From NCBI GenBank assembly GCA_963714205.1, contig CAVQNQ010000003.1:186001-250000 (forward strand): a DNA stretch of 64,000 bases, read 5' to 3'. The notes beneath the pieces were generated by a model. It searched no databases and was not told where the DNA came from. It saw nothing but the letters and a program-made list of their open reading frames with translations. This DNA is from CAVQNQ01 sp963714205. GTDB lineage: Bacteria; Acidobacteriota; Terriglobia; Bryobacterales; Bryobacteraceae. Of the stretch, positions 40,077-48,420 are shown in pieces. A program made the translations under genes and the position numbers. The number at the start of each line of letters is the position of its first letter. Position 1 is the stretch's first letter.

Positions 40077-40085
40077 TGGTATTCT
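40077..40085 (+). promoter_or_regulatory. Extended -10 promoter element before rpsO
   Basis: TGGTATTCT fits the TGn-TATnnT extended -10 pattern, 52 bases before the rpsO ATG. The -35 region is poor. The same TGGTAT form appears at the MazEF-like promoter. Confidence 0.35.
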
Positions 40086-40136
40086 AAAGGACGTACCAAA
40101 ACGAGATAAGAGAAGACAAGGAGCTATATCCACAGA

Positions 40137-40406
40137 ATGGCACTGGCGATTGAAGCGAAGCGGCAGATCCTCTCGACAAATCAGCGCCACAAAACCGACA
40201 CCGGGTCGCCGGAAGTCCAGATTGCTCTGTTGAGCCAGCGCATTTCGCTGTTGACGGAGCACTTCAAGACGCATCGCGCGGATCACGGTTCCCGCAAGGG
40301 GCTGCTGACCCTGGTAGCCAAGCGCCGACGGCTTCTGACGTACCTGCGCGATACGGATCCAGAGCGTTATAAGTCGGTTCTGCAGCGGCTGGGTATCCGC
40401 CGGTAG
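40137..40406 (+). CDS. rpsO: Ribosomal protein S15
   Basis: An 89-residue protein, the standard S15 length. It is a small-subunit primary binding protein that recognises 16S rRNA helices 20-22. Conserved blocks: DTGSPEVQIALLSQRI, LTEHFKTHRADHGSRKGLL and KRRRLLTYL. AAGGAG lies 13 bases before the ATG, a rather long spacing. The gene is followed by pnp, the widespread rpsO-pnp arrangement. In E. coli, S15 represses its own translation; no matching pseudoknot was identified here. Confidence 0.97.
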   Translation: MALAIEAKRQILSTNQRHKTDTGSPEVQIALLSQRISLLTEHFKTHRADHGSRKGLLTLVAKRRRLLTYLRDTDPERYKSVLQRLGIRR

Positions 40407-40542
40407 TCCATTCTTCGGCGGCGGCCCGCGAAACGGAAGTAGCGGGGCGCTTACGAATTCATGCCAACTCGGCCTTGGGCACGCTGGGATACGATCCAGG
40501 AACGTCCATGGCCGCTCATCCTGTCAACTCCACTCTCAAGAC

Positions 40543-40601
40543 GGCCGGCCAATGGGGGCCGCGCCGGTGCGTGGCTGGCCGGGGCCGATGGCCTTCCGGC
40601 C
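40543..40601 (+). promoter_or_regulatory. Two GC-rich hairpins in the pnp leader
   Basis: GGCCGGCCA (40543-40551) pairs with TGGCTGGCC (40572-40580) with one G-U pair. GGCCG (40583-40587) pairs with CGGCC (40597-40601). They lie just before the pnp ribosome site. In E. coli, PNPase controls its own mRNA through a leader stem processed by RNase III; a similar role here is inference. Confidence 0.4.
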
Positions 40602-40624
40602 GAGTTTGGAGGTTTTTGGAGAAC

Positions 40625-42730
40625 ATGACTCACACAGTTGAAATTGACCTGGGCGGACGCAAGATCAGCCTGGAAACGGGCCGGATGGCCAAACAGGCGA
40701 ACGGCGCCGTAGTCGTTCGCTCCGGGGACGCGGCCGTCCTCGTCACCGCTTGCATGGCTGAAGAACCGCGGCCGGGAGCCGGCTTTTTCCCGCTCACGGT
40801 CGATTATCGCGAATACACCTATGCCGCCGGAAAGATTCCGGGCGGCTTTATCAAACGCGAGGGGCGACCCTCGGAAAAAGAAGTGCTCACCAGCCGCCTG
40901 ATCGATCGTCCGATCCGGCCGCTGTTTCCCGAAGGCTTCCTGCACGAAACGCAGGTCATCGCCATGGTGCTTTCGGCGGATCCCGAGCAGGATCCCAACT
41001 CGCTGGCGATCGCCGGCGCGGCCGCCGCGCTGGCCATCTCGGATCTTCCCTTTCACCACGTGCTGGGCGGAGTTCGCGTGGGCTTGCTCAATGGGCAGTA
41101 CGTCGCCAATCCGAGCTACACGGAAGGCCGCGAATCGAAACTGAATATCGTGGTGGCGGGCACCGAAGACGGCATCGTGATGGTGGAAGCCGGCGCCAAG
41201 CAGGTTTCCGAAGAGGAAGTGCTGGGCGCCATCGAATTCGGGCATGCCTGCTGCAAGAAGATCGCCGCCGCTATTCGCGAGCTGGTCAAACTGGCCGGCA
41301 AGCCCAAGCACGTCTTCACCCCGCCGTCGCTCGACGAAGCACTCTACGCCGAGATAGCTCACGAGGTCCGCGAGGAGCTCACCGACACGCTGGACACCCG
41401 GAAATATCCGAAACTCGAGAGCTACCACCGCGTGGCGGCGCTGCGCAGGCGCATCGTCGAGGCGCAGCCCGAAGAGAAGCGCGAGGCGGCCGGCAAGTGC
41501 TACGACGCCCTCAAGGAGCGCATCTTCCGCGACGAGATGCTGGACCAGCATCGCCGTCCGGACGGCCGCGCGTTCGACGAGATCCGCCCCATTACCATCG
41601 AAACTGGAGTGTTGCCGCGCGTGCACGGCTCGGCGCTCTTTACCCGCGGCGAAACGCAGGCGCTGGTGACCATCACGCTGGGCACTAAGGAGGACGAACA
41701 GCGCATCGAGCTGCTCGAGCCCGGCGAGGCCACCAAGCGCTTCATGCTGCACTACAATTTCCCGCCCTTCAGCGTGGGCGAGGTGGGTTTCATGCGCGGT
41801 CCGGGCCGGCGAGAGATCGGCCACGGAGCGCTGGCCGAGCGCTCGCTCACCGCCCTGATTCCCGATGAAACGGTCTTCCCGTACACCATGCGCGTGGTCA
41901 GCGACATCCTCGAATCCAACGGATCGAGTTCGCAGGCCACCGTGTGCGGCGCCTCGCTGGCGCTGATGGACGCCGGCGTGCCCCTGCCCGCCCACGTAGG
42001 CGGCATTGCCATGGGCCTGGTGAAGGAAGGCGACCGGTACGCCATCCTGACCGACATCGCCGGCGCCGAAGATCACTACGGCGACATGGATTTCAAGGTG
42101 GCGGGCACCCGCCAGGGCATCACCGGCCTCCAGATGGATATCAAGGTGCCCAACGTGACCACCGCCATCATGAAGGAAGCCCTGGAGCAGGCGCGCCGCG
42201 GGCGGCTCTTCATCCTCGACAAGATGTACGAGGCGGTCCCCAAGCCCAGCACCAGCATTTCGCAATACGCGCCGCGTATTTACACCGTGACGATTCCGCA
42301 GGACAAAATCCGCGACGTCATTGGACCGGGCGGCAAGATCATTCGCGGGATCATCGAGCAGACCGGCGTGAAGATCGACGTAGAAGACGACGGCACGATC
42401 CACGTGGCTTCGGCGGACGAGGCGTCGGCCAACAAGGCTCTGCAAATCATCGCCGATATCACCGCGGTGGCCGAGGTGGGCAAGACGTACCTCGGCAAGG
42501 TGGTCCGGCTGGTAGATTTCGGGGCGTTCGTCGAGATCTTCCCCGGCACCGACGGCTTGTTGCACATCAGCGAGATCGCCGAAAACCGCATTCGCGAAGT
42601 GCGCGACGAACTCAAGGAAGGCGACCAGATCCTGGTCAAGGTGCTGGCGCTCGAAGGCAACAAGATCAAGCTCAGCCGCAAGGCCGTGCTGCGCGAACAG
42701 CGCGAGAAGCTCAAGCAGCAGGGCAAATAG
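40625..42730 (+). CDS. pnp: Polyribonucleotide nucleotidyltransferase (PNPase)
   Basis: A 701-residue protein of the usual length. It degrades RNA 3' to 5' with phosphate and can add tails. It has two RNase PH cores (residues about 10-230 and 310-550) with GGFIKREGRPSEKE and FMLHYNFPPFSVGEVG. The phosphate/metal site of the second core includes ITDIAGAEDHYGDMDFKVAG, where the Asp residues are intact. A KH domain (IGPGGKIIRGI, about 560) and an S1 domain (GKVVRLVDFGAFVEIFPG, about 620) end the protein. The ATG at 40625 is preceded by GGAGA; upstream in-frame codons back to 40475 are not conserved. A clear terminator follows. Confidence 0.97.
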   Translation: MTHTVEIDLGGRKISLETGRMAKQANGAVVVRSGDAAVLVTACMAEEPRPGAGFFPLTVDYREYTYAAGKIPGGFIKREGRPSEKEVLTSRLIDRPIRPLFPEGFLHETQVIAMVLSADPEQDPNSLAIAGAAAALAISDLPFHHVLGGVRVGLLNGQYVANPSYTEGRESKLNIVVAGTEDGIVMVEAGAKQVSEEEVLGAIEFGHACCKKIAAAIRELVKLAGKPKHVFTPPSLDEALYAEIAHEVREELTDTLDTRKYPKLESYHRVAALRRRIVEAQPEEKREAAGKCYDALKERIFRDEMLDQHRRPDGRAFDEIRPITIETGVLPRVHGSALFTRGETQALVTITLGTKEDEQRIELLEPGEATKRFMLHYNFPPFSVGEVGFMRGPGRREIGHGALAERSLTALIPDETVFPYTMRVVSDILESNGSSSQATVCGASLALMDAGVPLPAHVGGIAMGLVKEGDRYAILTDIAGAEDHYGDMDFKVAGTRQGITGLQMDIKVPNVTTAIMKEALEQARRGRLFILDKMYEAVPKPSTSISQYAPRIYTVTIPQDKIRDVIGPGGKIIRGIIEQTGVKIDVEDDGTIHVASADEASANKALQIIADITAVAEVGKTYLGKVVRLVDFGAFVEIFPGTDGLLHISEIAENRIREVRDELKEGDQILVKVLALEGNKIKLSRKAVLREQREKLKQQGK

Positions 42731-42753
42731 TAAGCCAGCGGGTGGCTTCAACG

Positions 42754-42796
42754 GGGCGTCGGAGTTCCTCCGGGGAATTCGGCGCCCTTTTCATTT
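42754..42796 (+). terminator. Intrinsic terminator after pnp
   Basis: GGGCGTCGGAGTTCC pairs with the downstream arm ending CGGCGCCC (42780-42787) in a long stem with one mismatch and a few G-U pairs. TTTTCATTT follows at 42788-42796. It starts 24 bases after the pnp stop. Confidence 0.8.
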
Positions 42797-43210
42797 GGCT
42801 GCGGCGTTGTCTATTTCTATTGTTCGGGGCACAAGGCCCATGAACCAGTCTCAGGGCCGGTCCAGAGTCGGCAGTATCGCGGGTCTTTTCCGTTTCGAAC
42901 AACATCGCACTTTCCGTGCACGGGGCGCACGTACTCCGGCCTCTCTGCTTGAGCGCTCTTCGCGCTGGGATCGTTCTCAACCGACACTTTAAGCGTGAAT
43001 CGTCTGACCGATCTGTTGGGGTTCAGCGCTAGCCGATCCGCCAGTTTTGGACATAATCGGTAGTTCTATAGCCACCAAGCCGTCGGCGAGATTAACTTCA
43101 AAACGCCGTGTTGCCTCTCTCACAGCCGGCCATTGTTCAGCAAGGGCCGGCCATCTCATCATCAGCACTGTTAGAGTCCAAAAGCGCTTGAGCATGCGCC
43201 CTTCTTGCGG
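42797..43210. other. Gene-poor stretch between pnp and the BrnTA pair
   Basis: About 410 bases with no well-supported gene. A reverse-strand open frame at 42989-43195 could encode 68 residues (start MLKRFWTL), 15 bases downstream of the antitoxin gene. It resembles nothing I know and is listed only as a possibility. Composition is more A/T-rich than around pnp. It may be a remnant of the segment that brought the toxin-antitoxin pair. Confidence 0.4.
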
Positions 43211-43492
43211 CTATGCGCGCCGGCGCTCCTTCTTCAGCCGTTCCGCCAGGAAAACCTTAAGCAGCGACTGGTACGGCACGTCCCTCTGATTCGCAAGAAC
43301 CTTCAGATCTTCGATCATGGAGACAGGCAGCCGCAAAGATATGGTTCGCAATGTGGGCCTCAGGTTTGGGAGTTTGCGGCGCTGAGCGGATTGCCAATCG
43401 ATGAAATCCGTAGAGTCATTCCCGGCCCAGAACTCGCGCTCTTCCTCCTCGGATCGAAACTCAGGCATCGGTTTCTTTTTCGTGCCCGGCAT
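43211..43492 (-). CDS. brnA: BrnA-like ribbon-helix-helix antitoxin
   Basis: A 93-residue protein. The acidic N-terminal half (MPEFRSEEEEREFW, then STDFIDW) resembles BrnA/CopG-type antitoxins that wrap the toxin. The C-terminal half is a ribbon-helix-helix DNA-binding fold: strand LRTISLRLP, helix VSMIEDLKVLANQRD, then PYQSLLKVFLAERLKKE. It follows the toxin gene, as is usual for brnT-brnA. The ATG at 43492 has AAAGGG six bases upstream, which favours it over an ATG at 43498. The gene overlaps the toxin end by about 30 bases. Confidence 0.8.
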   Translation of the reverse strand: MPGTKKKPMPEFRSEEEEREFWAGNDSTDFIDWQSAQRRKLPNLRPTLRTISLRLPVSMIEDLKVLANQRDVPYQSLLKVFLAERLKKERRRA

Positions 43493-43784
43493 AGACATCC
43501 CTTTCTCTTTCGTTCATATCTCGAGCGGAGATAACGCGCAACAGGCAACGGCGGATTGTGAACGCCACGAATAAGAGCCGGCCCCCGCCCGTCTGGCCAA
43601 GCGCGTAATGCCTCTTCTCGCGCTTTGAATGACGGACGTCGCTACGCACCACCAACGGTTCATTGAAAAACACCTCTTCGGCCTCCTCGGGGGTGACTCG
43701 GTGGCGTTCCCAGTTCTTGTGCGCGTTTTCATCATCCCAATCAAACCCGGTACATGAATCCAGTGGGTCTTTGCGTCCCGCCAC
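43461..43784 (-). CDS. brnT: BrnT-like toxin (RelE-fold ribonuclease)
   Basis: About 107 residues. The BrnT signature is clear: FDWDDENAHKNWERHRVTPEEAEEVF in two adjacent blocks, then EKRHYALGQTGGGRLLFVAF, and the closing LRVISARDMNERERDVY. BrnT is an RNase that arrests growth and is neutralised by BrnA. The start is uncertain. The family normally starts just before FDWD, but no ATG is in frame there; a GTG at 43784 falls where transcription should begin from the -10 at 43791-43796. An ATG at 43820 would lie upstream of that promoter. Confidence 0.8.
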   Translation of the reverse strand: MAGRKDPLDSCTGFDWDDENAHKNWERHRVTPEEAEEVFFNEPLVVRSDVRHSKREKRHYALGQTGGGRLLFVAFTIRRCLLRVISARDMNERERDVYAGHEKETDA

Positions 43785-43790
43785 GACAAC

Positions 43791-43820
43791 AGTATATATC
43801 TGACATATACACTCAGGCAA
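43791..43820 (-). promoter_or_regulatory. Promoter and operator of the BrnTA pair
   Basis: On the reverse strand, TTGCCT (43820-43815) and TATACT (43796-43791) are 18 bases apart. The inverted repeat GTATAT...ATATAC (43792-43797 with 43805-43810, seven-base spacer) overlaps the -10 box. It fits autorepression by the ribbon-helix-helix antitoxin. Confidence 0.5.
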
Positions 43821-43895
43821 TCCGACGATCTAACTACGAACAGTCTCGGCACAAGGCGGCCCGATTCGTTACAGTAGTACTTTCGCGAGCGTGGC

Positions 43896-44993
43896 ATGAT
43901 TCCATTTGTCGATCTGAAGGCGCAGTACCACGGCCTGCGAGCCGAAATCGACGCAGCCGTTCTCAACGTCCTGGAAAACAGCTCGTTCATTCTTGGCCCG
44001 GAGGTCGCGGCTTTTGAAGAGCAGTTCGCCGCATACTGCGAAAACGCGCAGGCCATCGGCGTCAACAGCGGGACCAGCGCCCTGCACCTGGCGCTCGTGG
44101 CCGCTGGAATCGGGCCGGGCGACGAAGTGATCACCGTCCCGTTCACCTTCGTGGCCACGGTGGCGGCCATCGGCTACACCGGCGCCAAGCCGGTACTGGT
44201 CGATATCGACCCGCTCACTTACACGATGGACCCGGCCGGAATCGAGGCCGCCATCACCCCGCGTACTCGGGCGATCCTGCCAGTGCACCTCTTCGGGCAG
44301 CCGGCCGATATGGATCCCATCCTGGAGATCGCCCGCCGCCACGGGCTGATCGTCATCGAGGACGCGGCCCAGGCCCATGGCGCCCGCTACAAAGGACGGC
44401 GCGTGGGCGGCATCGGCGACCTGGCCTGCTTCAGTTTCTATCCAGGCAAGAACCTGGGCGCTTATGGCGAAGGCGGCGCCGTCACCACCTCCCATCCCGA
44501 ATACGCCCGCACGATTCGCATGCTGCGCAATTGGGGCCAGGAAAAGGGCTACCACCATTTGCTCAAGGGCTACAACTACCGAATGGAAGGGATTCAGGGC
44601 GCCATTCTCCGCGTAAAGCTCCCCCACCTGGATCGCTGGACCGAACTGCGGCAGGCGCACGCGCGGGCTTACGGGGAGCGACTGGCGGGGACGGGCGTGT
44701 GCACGCCTACCATCGCTCCCCACGGCACCCACGTCTTCTGTGTGTACGCCATTCGCACCACGTCCCGCGACCGCTTGCAGGAGGTGCTGAGCGCCCGCCA
44801 GATCGGACATGGCGTTCACTACCCGTTGCCGATTCACCTTCAGGAGGCGTGGAAGGAGCTCGACTACCACGCCGGCGATTTTCCCGTGTCCGAACGGATC
44901 GCGCGCGAGGCGCTCAGCCTGCCGGTCTATCCGGAGCTGACCTCCGCGCAGATCGATACCGTGGTCTCCGCAGTTCGGGAGGCCGTGGGTTAG
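43896..44993 (+). CDS. DegT/DnrJ/EryC1/StrS-family PLP aminotransferase
   Basis: A 365-residue protein. It has the family's opening IPFVDLKAQY, GVNSGTSALHLAL (cofactor phosphate binding), PVHLFGQPADMD, IEDAAQAHGA (Asp that holds the pyridine nitrogen) and SFYPGKNLGAYGEGGAV, where Lys185 forms the PLP aldimine. Members put amino groups on keto-sugars in the making of O-antigen, capsule or glycosylated metabolites. The sugar is unknown, and no sugar-nucleotide genes are adjacent. It is divergent from brnT and convergent with metY, with 6 bases between the stops. Confidence 0.92.
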   Translation: MIPFVDLKAQYHGLRAEIDAAVLNVLENSSFILGPEVAAFEEQFAAYCENAQAIGVNSGTSALHLALVAAGIGPGDEVITVPFTFVATVAAIGYTGAKPVLVDIDPLTYTMDPAGIEAAITPRTRAILPVHLFGQPADMDPILEIARRHGLIVIEDAAQAHGARYKGRRVGGIGDLACFSFYPGKNLGAYGEGGAVTTSHPEYARTIRMLRNWGQEKGYHHLLKGYNYRMEGIQGAILRVKLPHLDRWTELRQAHARAYGERLAGTGVCTPTIAPHGTHVFCVYAIRTTSRDRLQEVLSARQIGHGVHYPLPIHLQEAWKELDYHAGDFPVSERIAREALSLPVYPELTSAQIDTVVSAVREAVG

Positions 44994-44999
44994 CGCCCG

Positions 45000-46298
45000 T
45001 CAGGCCTGCGAAGCGGCGATGGCCTGCTCCAGGTCCCAGAGAATATCTTCCAGGTCTTCGATGCCCACCGAGAGGCGCACCAGGTCCTTGGTGACGCCGG
45101 CTTCGAGCTGCTGCTCGTCGGACAATTGCTGGTGCGTAGTGGAAGCCGGGTGGATGATCAGGCTCTTGGCGTCTCCCAGGTTGGCCAGGTGCGAGAAGAG
45201 CTTCACCGCATCGATGAGTTTCCGCCCGGCCGCCAGGCCGCCCTTGATGCCGAACGTCAAAATGGCACCCTGCCCTTGCGGCAGATACTTCTGTGCCAGG
45301 CCGTAATAGGGGCTGGACTTGAGCCCGGGATACTTCACCCAGCTCACCGCCGGATGCTTCTCCAGCCATGCGGCCACTTCGAGAGCATTGCGGCTGTGCT
45401 GTTCCATGCGAAACTTGAGCGTTTCGATGCCCTGCAGGAACAGGAAGGAATTGAAAGGGCTGATGCAGGGGCCGAAATCCCGCAGGCCTTCCACGCGCGC
45501 CTTGATGATGAAAGCCAGGTCGCCGAACACCTCCGTGAACTTCATGCCGTGATATCCCGGGCTGGGCTCGGTGAGCGCGGGGAACTTCTCGTTCCACTTG
45601 AACCGGCCGCTGTCGACGATGATGCCGCCGATCGAGGTTCCGTGGCCGCCCAGAAACTTGGTGGCCGAGTGCAGCACGATGTCGGCGCCATGCTCGATGG
45701 GGCGGCACAGATACGGCGACGCCATGGTGTTATCGATCACCAGCGGCAGCCCGGCTTCGTGCGCGATGGCCGCGACCTTTTCGACATCGAAGACGTTCAT
45801 GCGCGGATTGGCGATGGTCTCCCCGTAGACGGCGCGAGTCTGGGGCGTGATGGCTTTGCGGAAATTCTCCGGATCGTCCGGTTCCACGAACGTGACATCG
45901 ATCCCGATCCTGCGGAAGCTGACGTCGAACTGCGTGTAGGTGCCGCCATACAACGTGCTGGAGGAGACCACGTGGCCTCCGGCGCCCATCAGGCTCGCGA
46001 TGGCCAGGAACTGCGCGGCCTGCCCGCTCGAGGTGGCGAGGCCGGCGATGCCCCCTTCCAGAGCCGCCACGCGTTCCTCGAAAACGGCCGTGGTGGGGTT
46101 CATGATGCGCGTATAGATGTTGCCGAACTTCTCGAGCGCGAACAGAGCGGCCGCGTGGGAGGAGTCCTCGAAAACGAAAGAGGTGGTCTGGTAGATCGGC
46201 ACGGCGCGAGCCAGGCTGGCCTTATCGGGAGTGTGGCCGGCATGCAGGCAGCGCGTGGAAAAGCCCATCTGGCGGGCGGGTTCAGTTTGGTCAGCCAT
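45000..46298 (-). CDS. metY: O-acetylhomoserine sulfhydrylase (MetY-type)
   Basis: A 432-residue PLP enzyme of the Cys/Met metabolism family. It has SRxxNPT-type YTRIMNPTTAVFEERVAALEGG in two blocks near 62-83, LYGGTY (118-123), the PLP-binding DNTMASPYLCRP and HSATKFLGGHG with PLP Lys214. Length and the EHGADIVLHSATK context fit O-acetylhomoserine aminocarboxypropyltransferase, which makes homocysteine from O-acetylhomoserine and sulfide. It carries the longer insert region after 230 typical of MetY rather than the 380-residue MetB/MetC enzymes. No riboswitch was recognised upstream. Confidence 0.92.
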   Translation of the reverse strand: MADQTEPARQMGFSTRCLHAGHTPDKASLARAVPIYQTTSFVFEDSSHAAALFALEKFGNIYTRIMNPTTAVFEERVAALEGGIAGLATSSGQAAQFLAIASLMGAGGHVVSSSTLYGGTYTQFDVSFRRIGIDVTFVEPDDPENFRKAITPQTRAVYGETIANPRMNVFDVEKVAAIAHEAGLPLVIDNTMASPYLCRPIEHGADIVLHSATKFLGGHGTSIGGIIVDSGRFKWNEKFPALTEPSPGYHGMKFTEVFGDLAFIIKARVEGLRDFGPCISPFNSFLFLQGIETLKFRMEQHSRNALEVAAWLEKHPAVSWVKYPGLKSSPYYGLAQKYLPQGQGAILTFGIKGGLAAGRKLIDAVKLFSHLANLGDAKSLIIHPASTTHQQLSDEQQLEAGVTKDLVRLSVGIEDLEDILWDLEQAIAASQA

Positions 46299-46358
46299 AA
46301 GGTTTTCAGGATATCAAGGAAGTTCAGTTGTTCGCGCGGACTGCCAGGCCGGAGCGCC

Positions 46359-48239
46359 TTATGGTTCGAGATTGATTTGAACGCGGTTGCTGGCTTGCCC
46401 GGCGGCACTGATATACAACTCCGACGGGCCGGCATTATTGATCGCCGGCAACTCCGCCTCGACGATGTAAAACCCCACGTATCCGGGTGCCAGCACGGCG
46501 CGGGTCACCCGCAGGGGATCTCCGTCCAGAAACACGCCGATCGCCGCCGCTACCGCCGGAGGGTTCTCCAGAGGCGCGGCAAGGCCGCTGGGCCAATCCG
46601 GCTGGACCCGCCCCAGGCCGGTCGCCATAATCTGAATCCGGCCGCCCGAACGGGCCGCATTGCGCAGGTCGATAGGTTCGCCGCTATCGGCGTCGTAAAC
46701 CGTGGGAAGCCCATCGCGGCCCACCAGTATGGCCGGCGAAACGGGCTGTACGGAGATCCCCTGGGTGATCGTGCCGGCGGCGGTCGTAAGTGCCAGCGCC
46801 ACGTTCGGCCCCACCGCCTCAAACGGAACCTGGATCTGCGAATCGCCGCCCAGCACGGCCAGCACGGGGAAATCGAGGTTACCGCCCCGCGCTTGGCTCA
46901 CGCGCGCGCCCACCACGCTCAGCAGCGAGCCCGGGGCGGCCGGCCGCGTGCTGAAATCCGCCGCATTCACGATCTTCAGGGTGCGCGCGCGGTGCGGCGC
47001 TGCGGCTGCGAAAACACCGTACCCATCCAGGGCGATATACAACTGCACTCCGGCCGGATCCAGGCGCGCGTCAGTGGCCGGAGCGGCGGGCAGGTTCTCC
47101 GTCAAGGCGGTCCACACGACCGGCCCCGCGCTGGGATTCTCCAGGTCCGCCTGCGCGTAGAAAACGCCTTTATCCGTTGCCAGATAGATGGCTCCAGCCG
47201 CGCGCTCGGCGGTCACCCCGCGGGCCGGAGCGTCCGGCAGGTTGCCATCCAGCGGGTCCCAGAAAGTCCCCGTGTTGGTGGTGCGCAGAATGTGCGCCCC
47301 GGCACCGCTCAAAGCCGCCAGAGCCACTCGCGGCTCGGTGGAATCCGCGAAAATGCGCTCCACTTTGCCGCTCGTCCGGTCGGGCAACGGGCTTTGGCGG
47401 AAGCTTCGGCCGCCATCGATGGAAACCCAGATGCGCCCGTCATCGGACCCGATGTAGACAGTGTCGCCCGCAGAGGCCACAGCCGAAACCGGAGCGCCCA
47501 CCAGGGCTGTATACTGCGATTTCAAAACCGCTTCCGATTGCACCTCGGCGGCGGCGGCCGGACGCCAGACGGAGCCGCCTGGAGGCAACTCCAGGACGCC
47601 CAGCGGGCCGGCCTGAATGCGCGTGCCCACGCGCCCGGCGGGGGTCGAAAGAATCCGATTGACCGGCAGGTTGGGGAGACTCTGATTCAGCCCGGTCCAG
47701 CTCATTCCCCCATCGAGCGATCGCCACACCCCGTAATCGTTGGCCACCACCAGCTCGTCCGGGTTCACCGGCGAGATGGCCAGCGAATGCAAGCCATCGC
47801 CCACCACGGATTGCGATTGATAAGCGGTCAGGTTTTCCCAGGTCGAGCCTCCATCCGAGGAGCGCCACAGGTTGCGCGCGAACGCATACATCTGCAATGC
47901 CGAGGGAACCACCCGCGCCCCGGCTTCGGGCAGGCGCGGCGTGGAAACCGCCAGGGGCAGGGGCGGAGGATCTAGCGGGCCCGCCACCGCCGACCAGTTC
48001 TCGAAATCGGCGGTCTGGAAGGTGCGGCCCGAGGCCGTGCGGGCATAAAGCAGCGCGCCCCCCGCCGAGTACCAGACTCGCTCGACGGGACCGCTGGCCG
48101 GGGAGGCCAGCATTACGTCGAACGCCGGACCGCCGATCTTCCGCCAATCCGGAACGCCTTGGGAATAGGAAACCAGTACGCTAACCATCGCCAGCGTAAT
48201 CAGCCGCCCTGTTCCCCTAAGTGTTCCCTTATGACACAC
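46359..48239 (-). CDS. Secreted BNR/sortilin-type repeat protein with TIGR03437 domain
   Basis: A 626-residue protein. A signal peptide covers about residues 1-28 (basic N-terminus, core LITLAMVSVLVSY). The body is a beta propeller of BNR/Asp-box type, with repeats such as LWRSSDGGSTWENL, VWRSLDGGMSWTGL and IWVSIDGGRSF. The last 215 residues form a TIGR03437 domain opening IVNAADFSTRPAAPGSLLSV. The protein should be extracellular; no catalytic residues of sialidases are evident outside the Asp boxes. An alternative start is the ATG at 48188. It is the second TIGR03437 protein of the window. Confidence 0.85.
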   Translation of the reverse strand: MCHKGTLRGTGRLITLAMVSVLVSYSQGVPDWRKIGGPAFDVMLASPASGPVERVWYSAGGALLYARTASGRTFQTADFENWSAVAGPLDPPPLPLAVSTPRLPEAGARVVPSALQMYAFARNLWRSSDGGSTWENLTAYQSQSVVGDGLHSLAISPVNPDELVVANDYGVWRSLDGGMSWTGLNQSLPNLPVNRILSTPAGRVGTRIQAGPLGVLELPPGGSVWRPAAAAEVQSEAVLKSQYTALVGAPVSAVASAGDTVYIGSDDGRIWVSIDGGRSFRQSPLPDRTSGKVERIFADSTEPRVALAALSGAGAHILRTTNTGTFWDPLDGNLPDAPARGVTAERAAGAIYLATDKGVFYAQADLENPSAGPVVWTALTENLPAAPATDARLDPAGVQLYIALDGYGVFAAAAPHRARTLKIVNAADFSTRPAAPGSLLSVVGARVSQARGGNLDFPVLAVLGGDSQIQVPFEAVGPNVALALTTAAGTITQGISVQPVSPAILVGRDGLPTVYDADSGEPIDLRNAARSGGRIQIMATGLGRVQPDWPSGLAAPLENPPAVAAAIGVFLDGDPLRVTRAVLAPGYVGFYIVEAELPAINNAGPSELYISAAGQASNRVQINLEP

Positions 48240-48336
48240 AGCCGAGTTCCATTCTACCCTATTTCATCGGCCGATTGAGACCAACAAATTACTGAAATAA
48301 TGGAGGTTGTCACAAATTTCGGTCTCGGCCCCCCAT

Positions 48337-48363
48337 TTGCCTTAGCAGGTTTAGTGCTAGACT
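48337..48363 (+). promoter_or_regulatory. Possible promoter of the FecR-domain gene
   Basis: TTGCCT (48337-48342) and TAGACT (48358-48363) are 15 bases apart (16 if TTTGCC is used), 58 bases before the ATG. Moderate match only. Confidence 0.3.
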
Positions 48364-48420
48364 CTAGGTCTGGCGCGACAGGCCCCGCCGATTCGGATGC
48401 GGGAGTCTGGAAAAGGTGCT

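Noticed and set aside
40475..40624. Upstream in-frame extension of pnp
   Set aside because: The extension encodes non-conserved residues and crosses the GC-rich leader hairpins; the ATG at 40625 begins the conserved PNPase fold.
42989..43195. 68-codon reverse frame after brnA, considered as a third operon gene
   Set aside because: No ribosome site, no family resemblance and no repeat of the coupling seen in brnT-brnA. Mentioned only within the gap entry.
45126..47975. 949-codon forward open frame across metY and the BNR gene
   Set aside because: It spans two well-supported reverse genes and the gap between them and has no recognisable domain.
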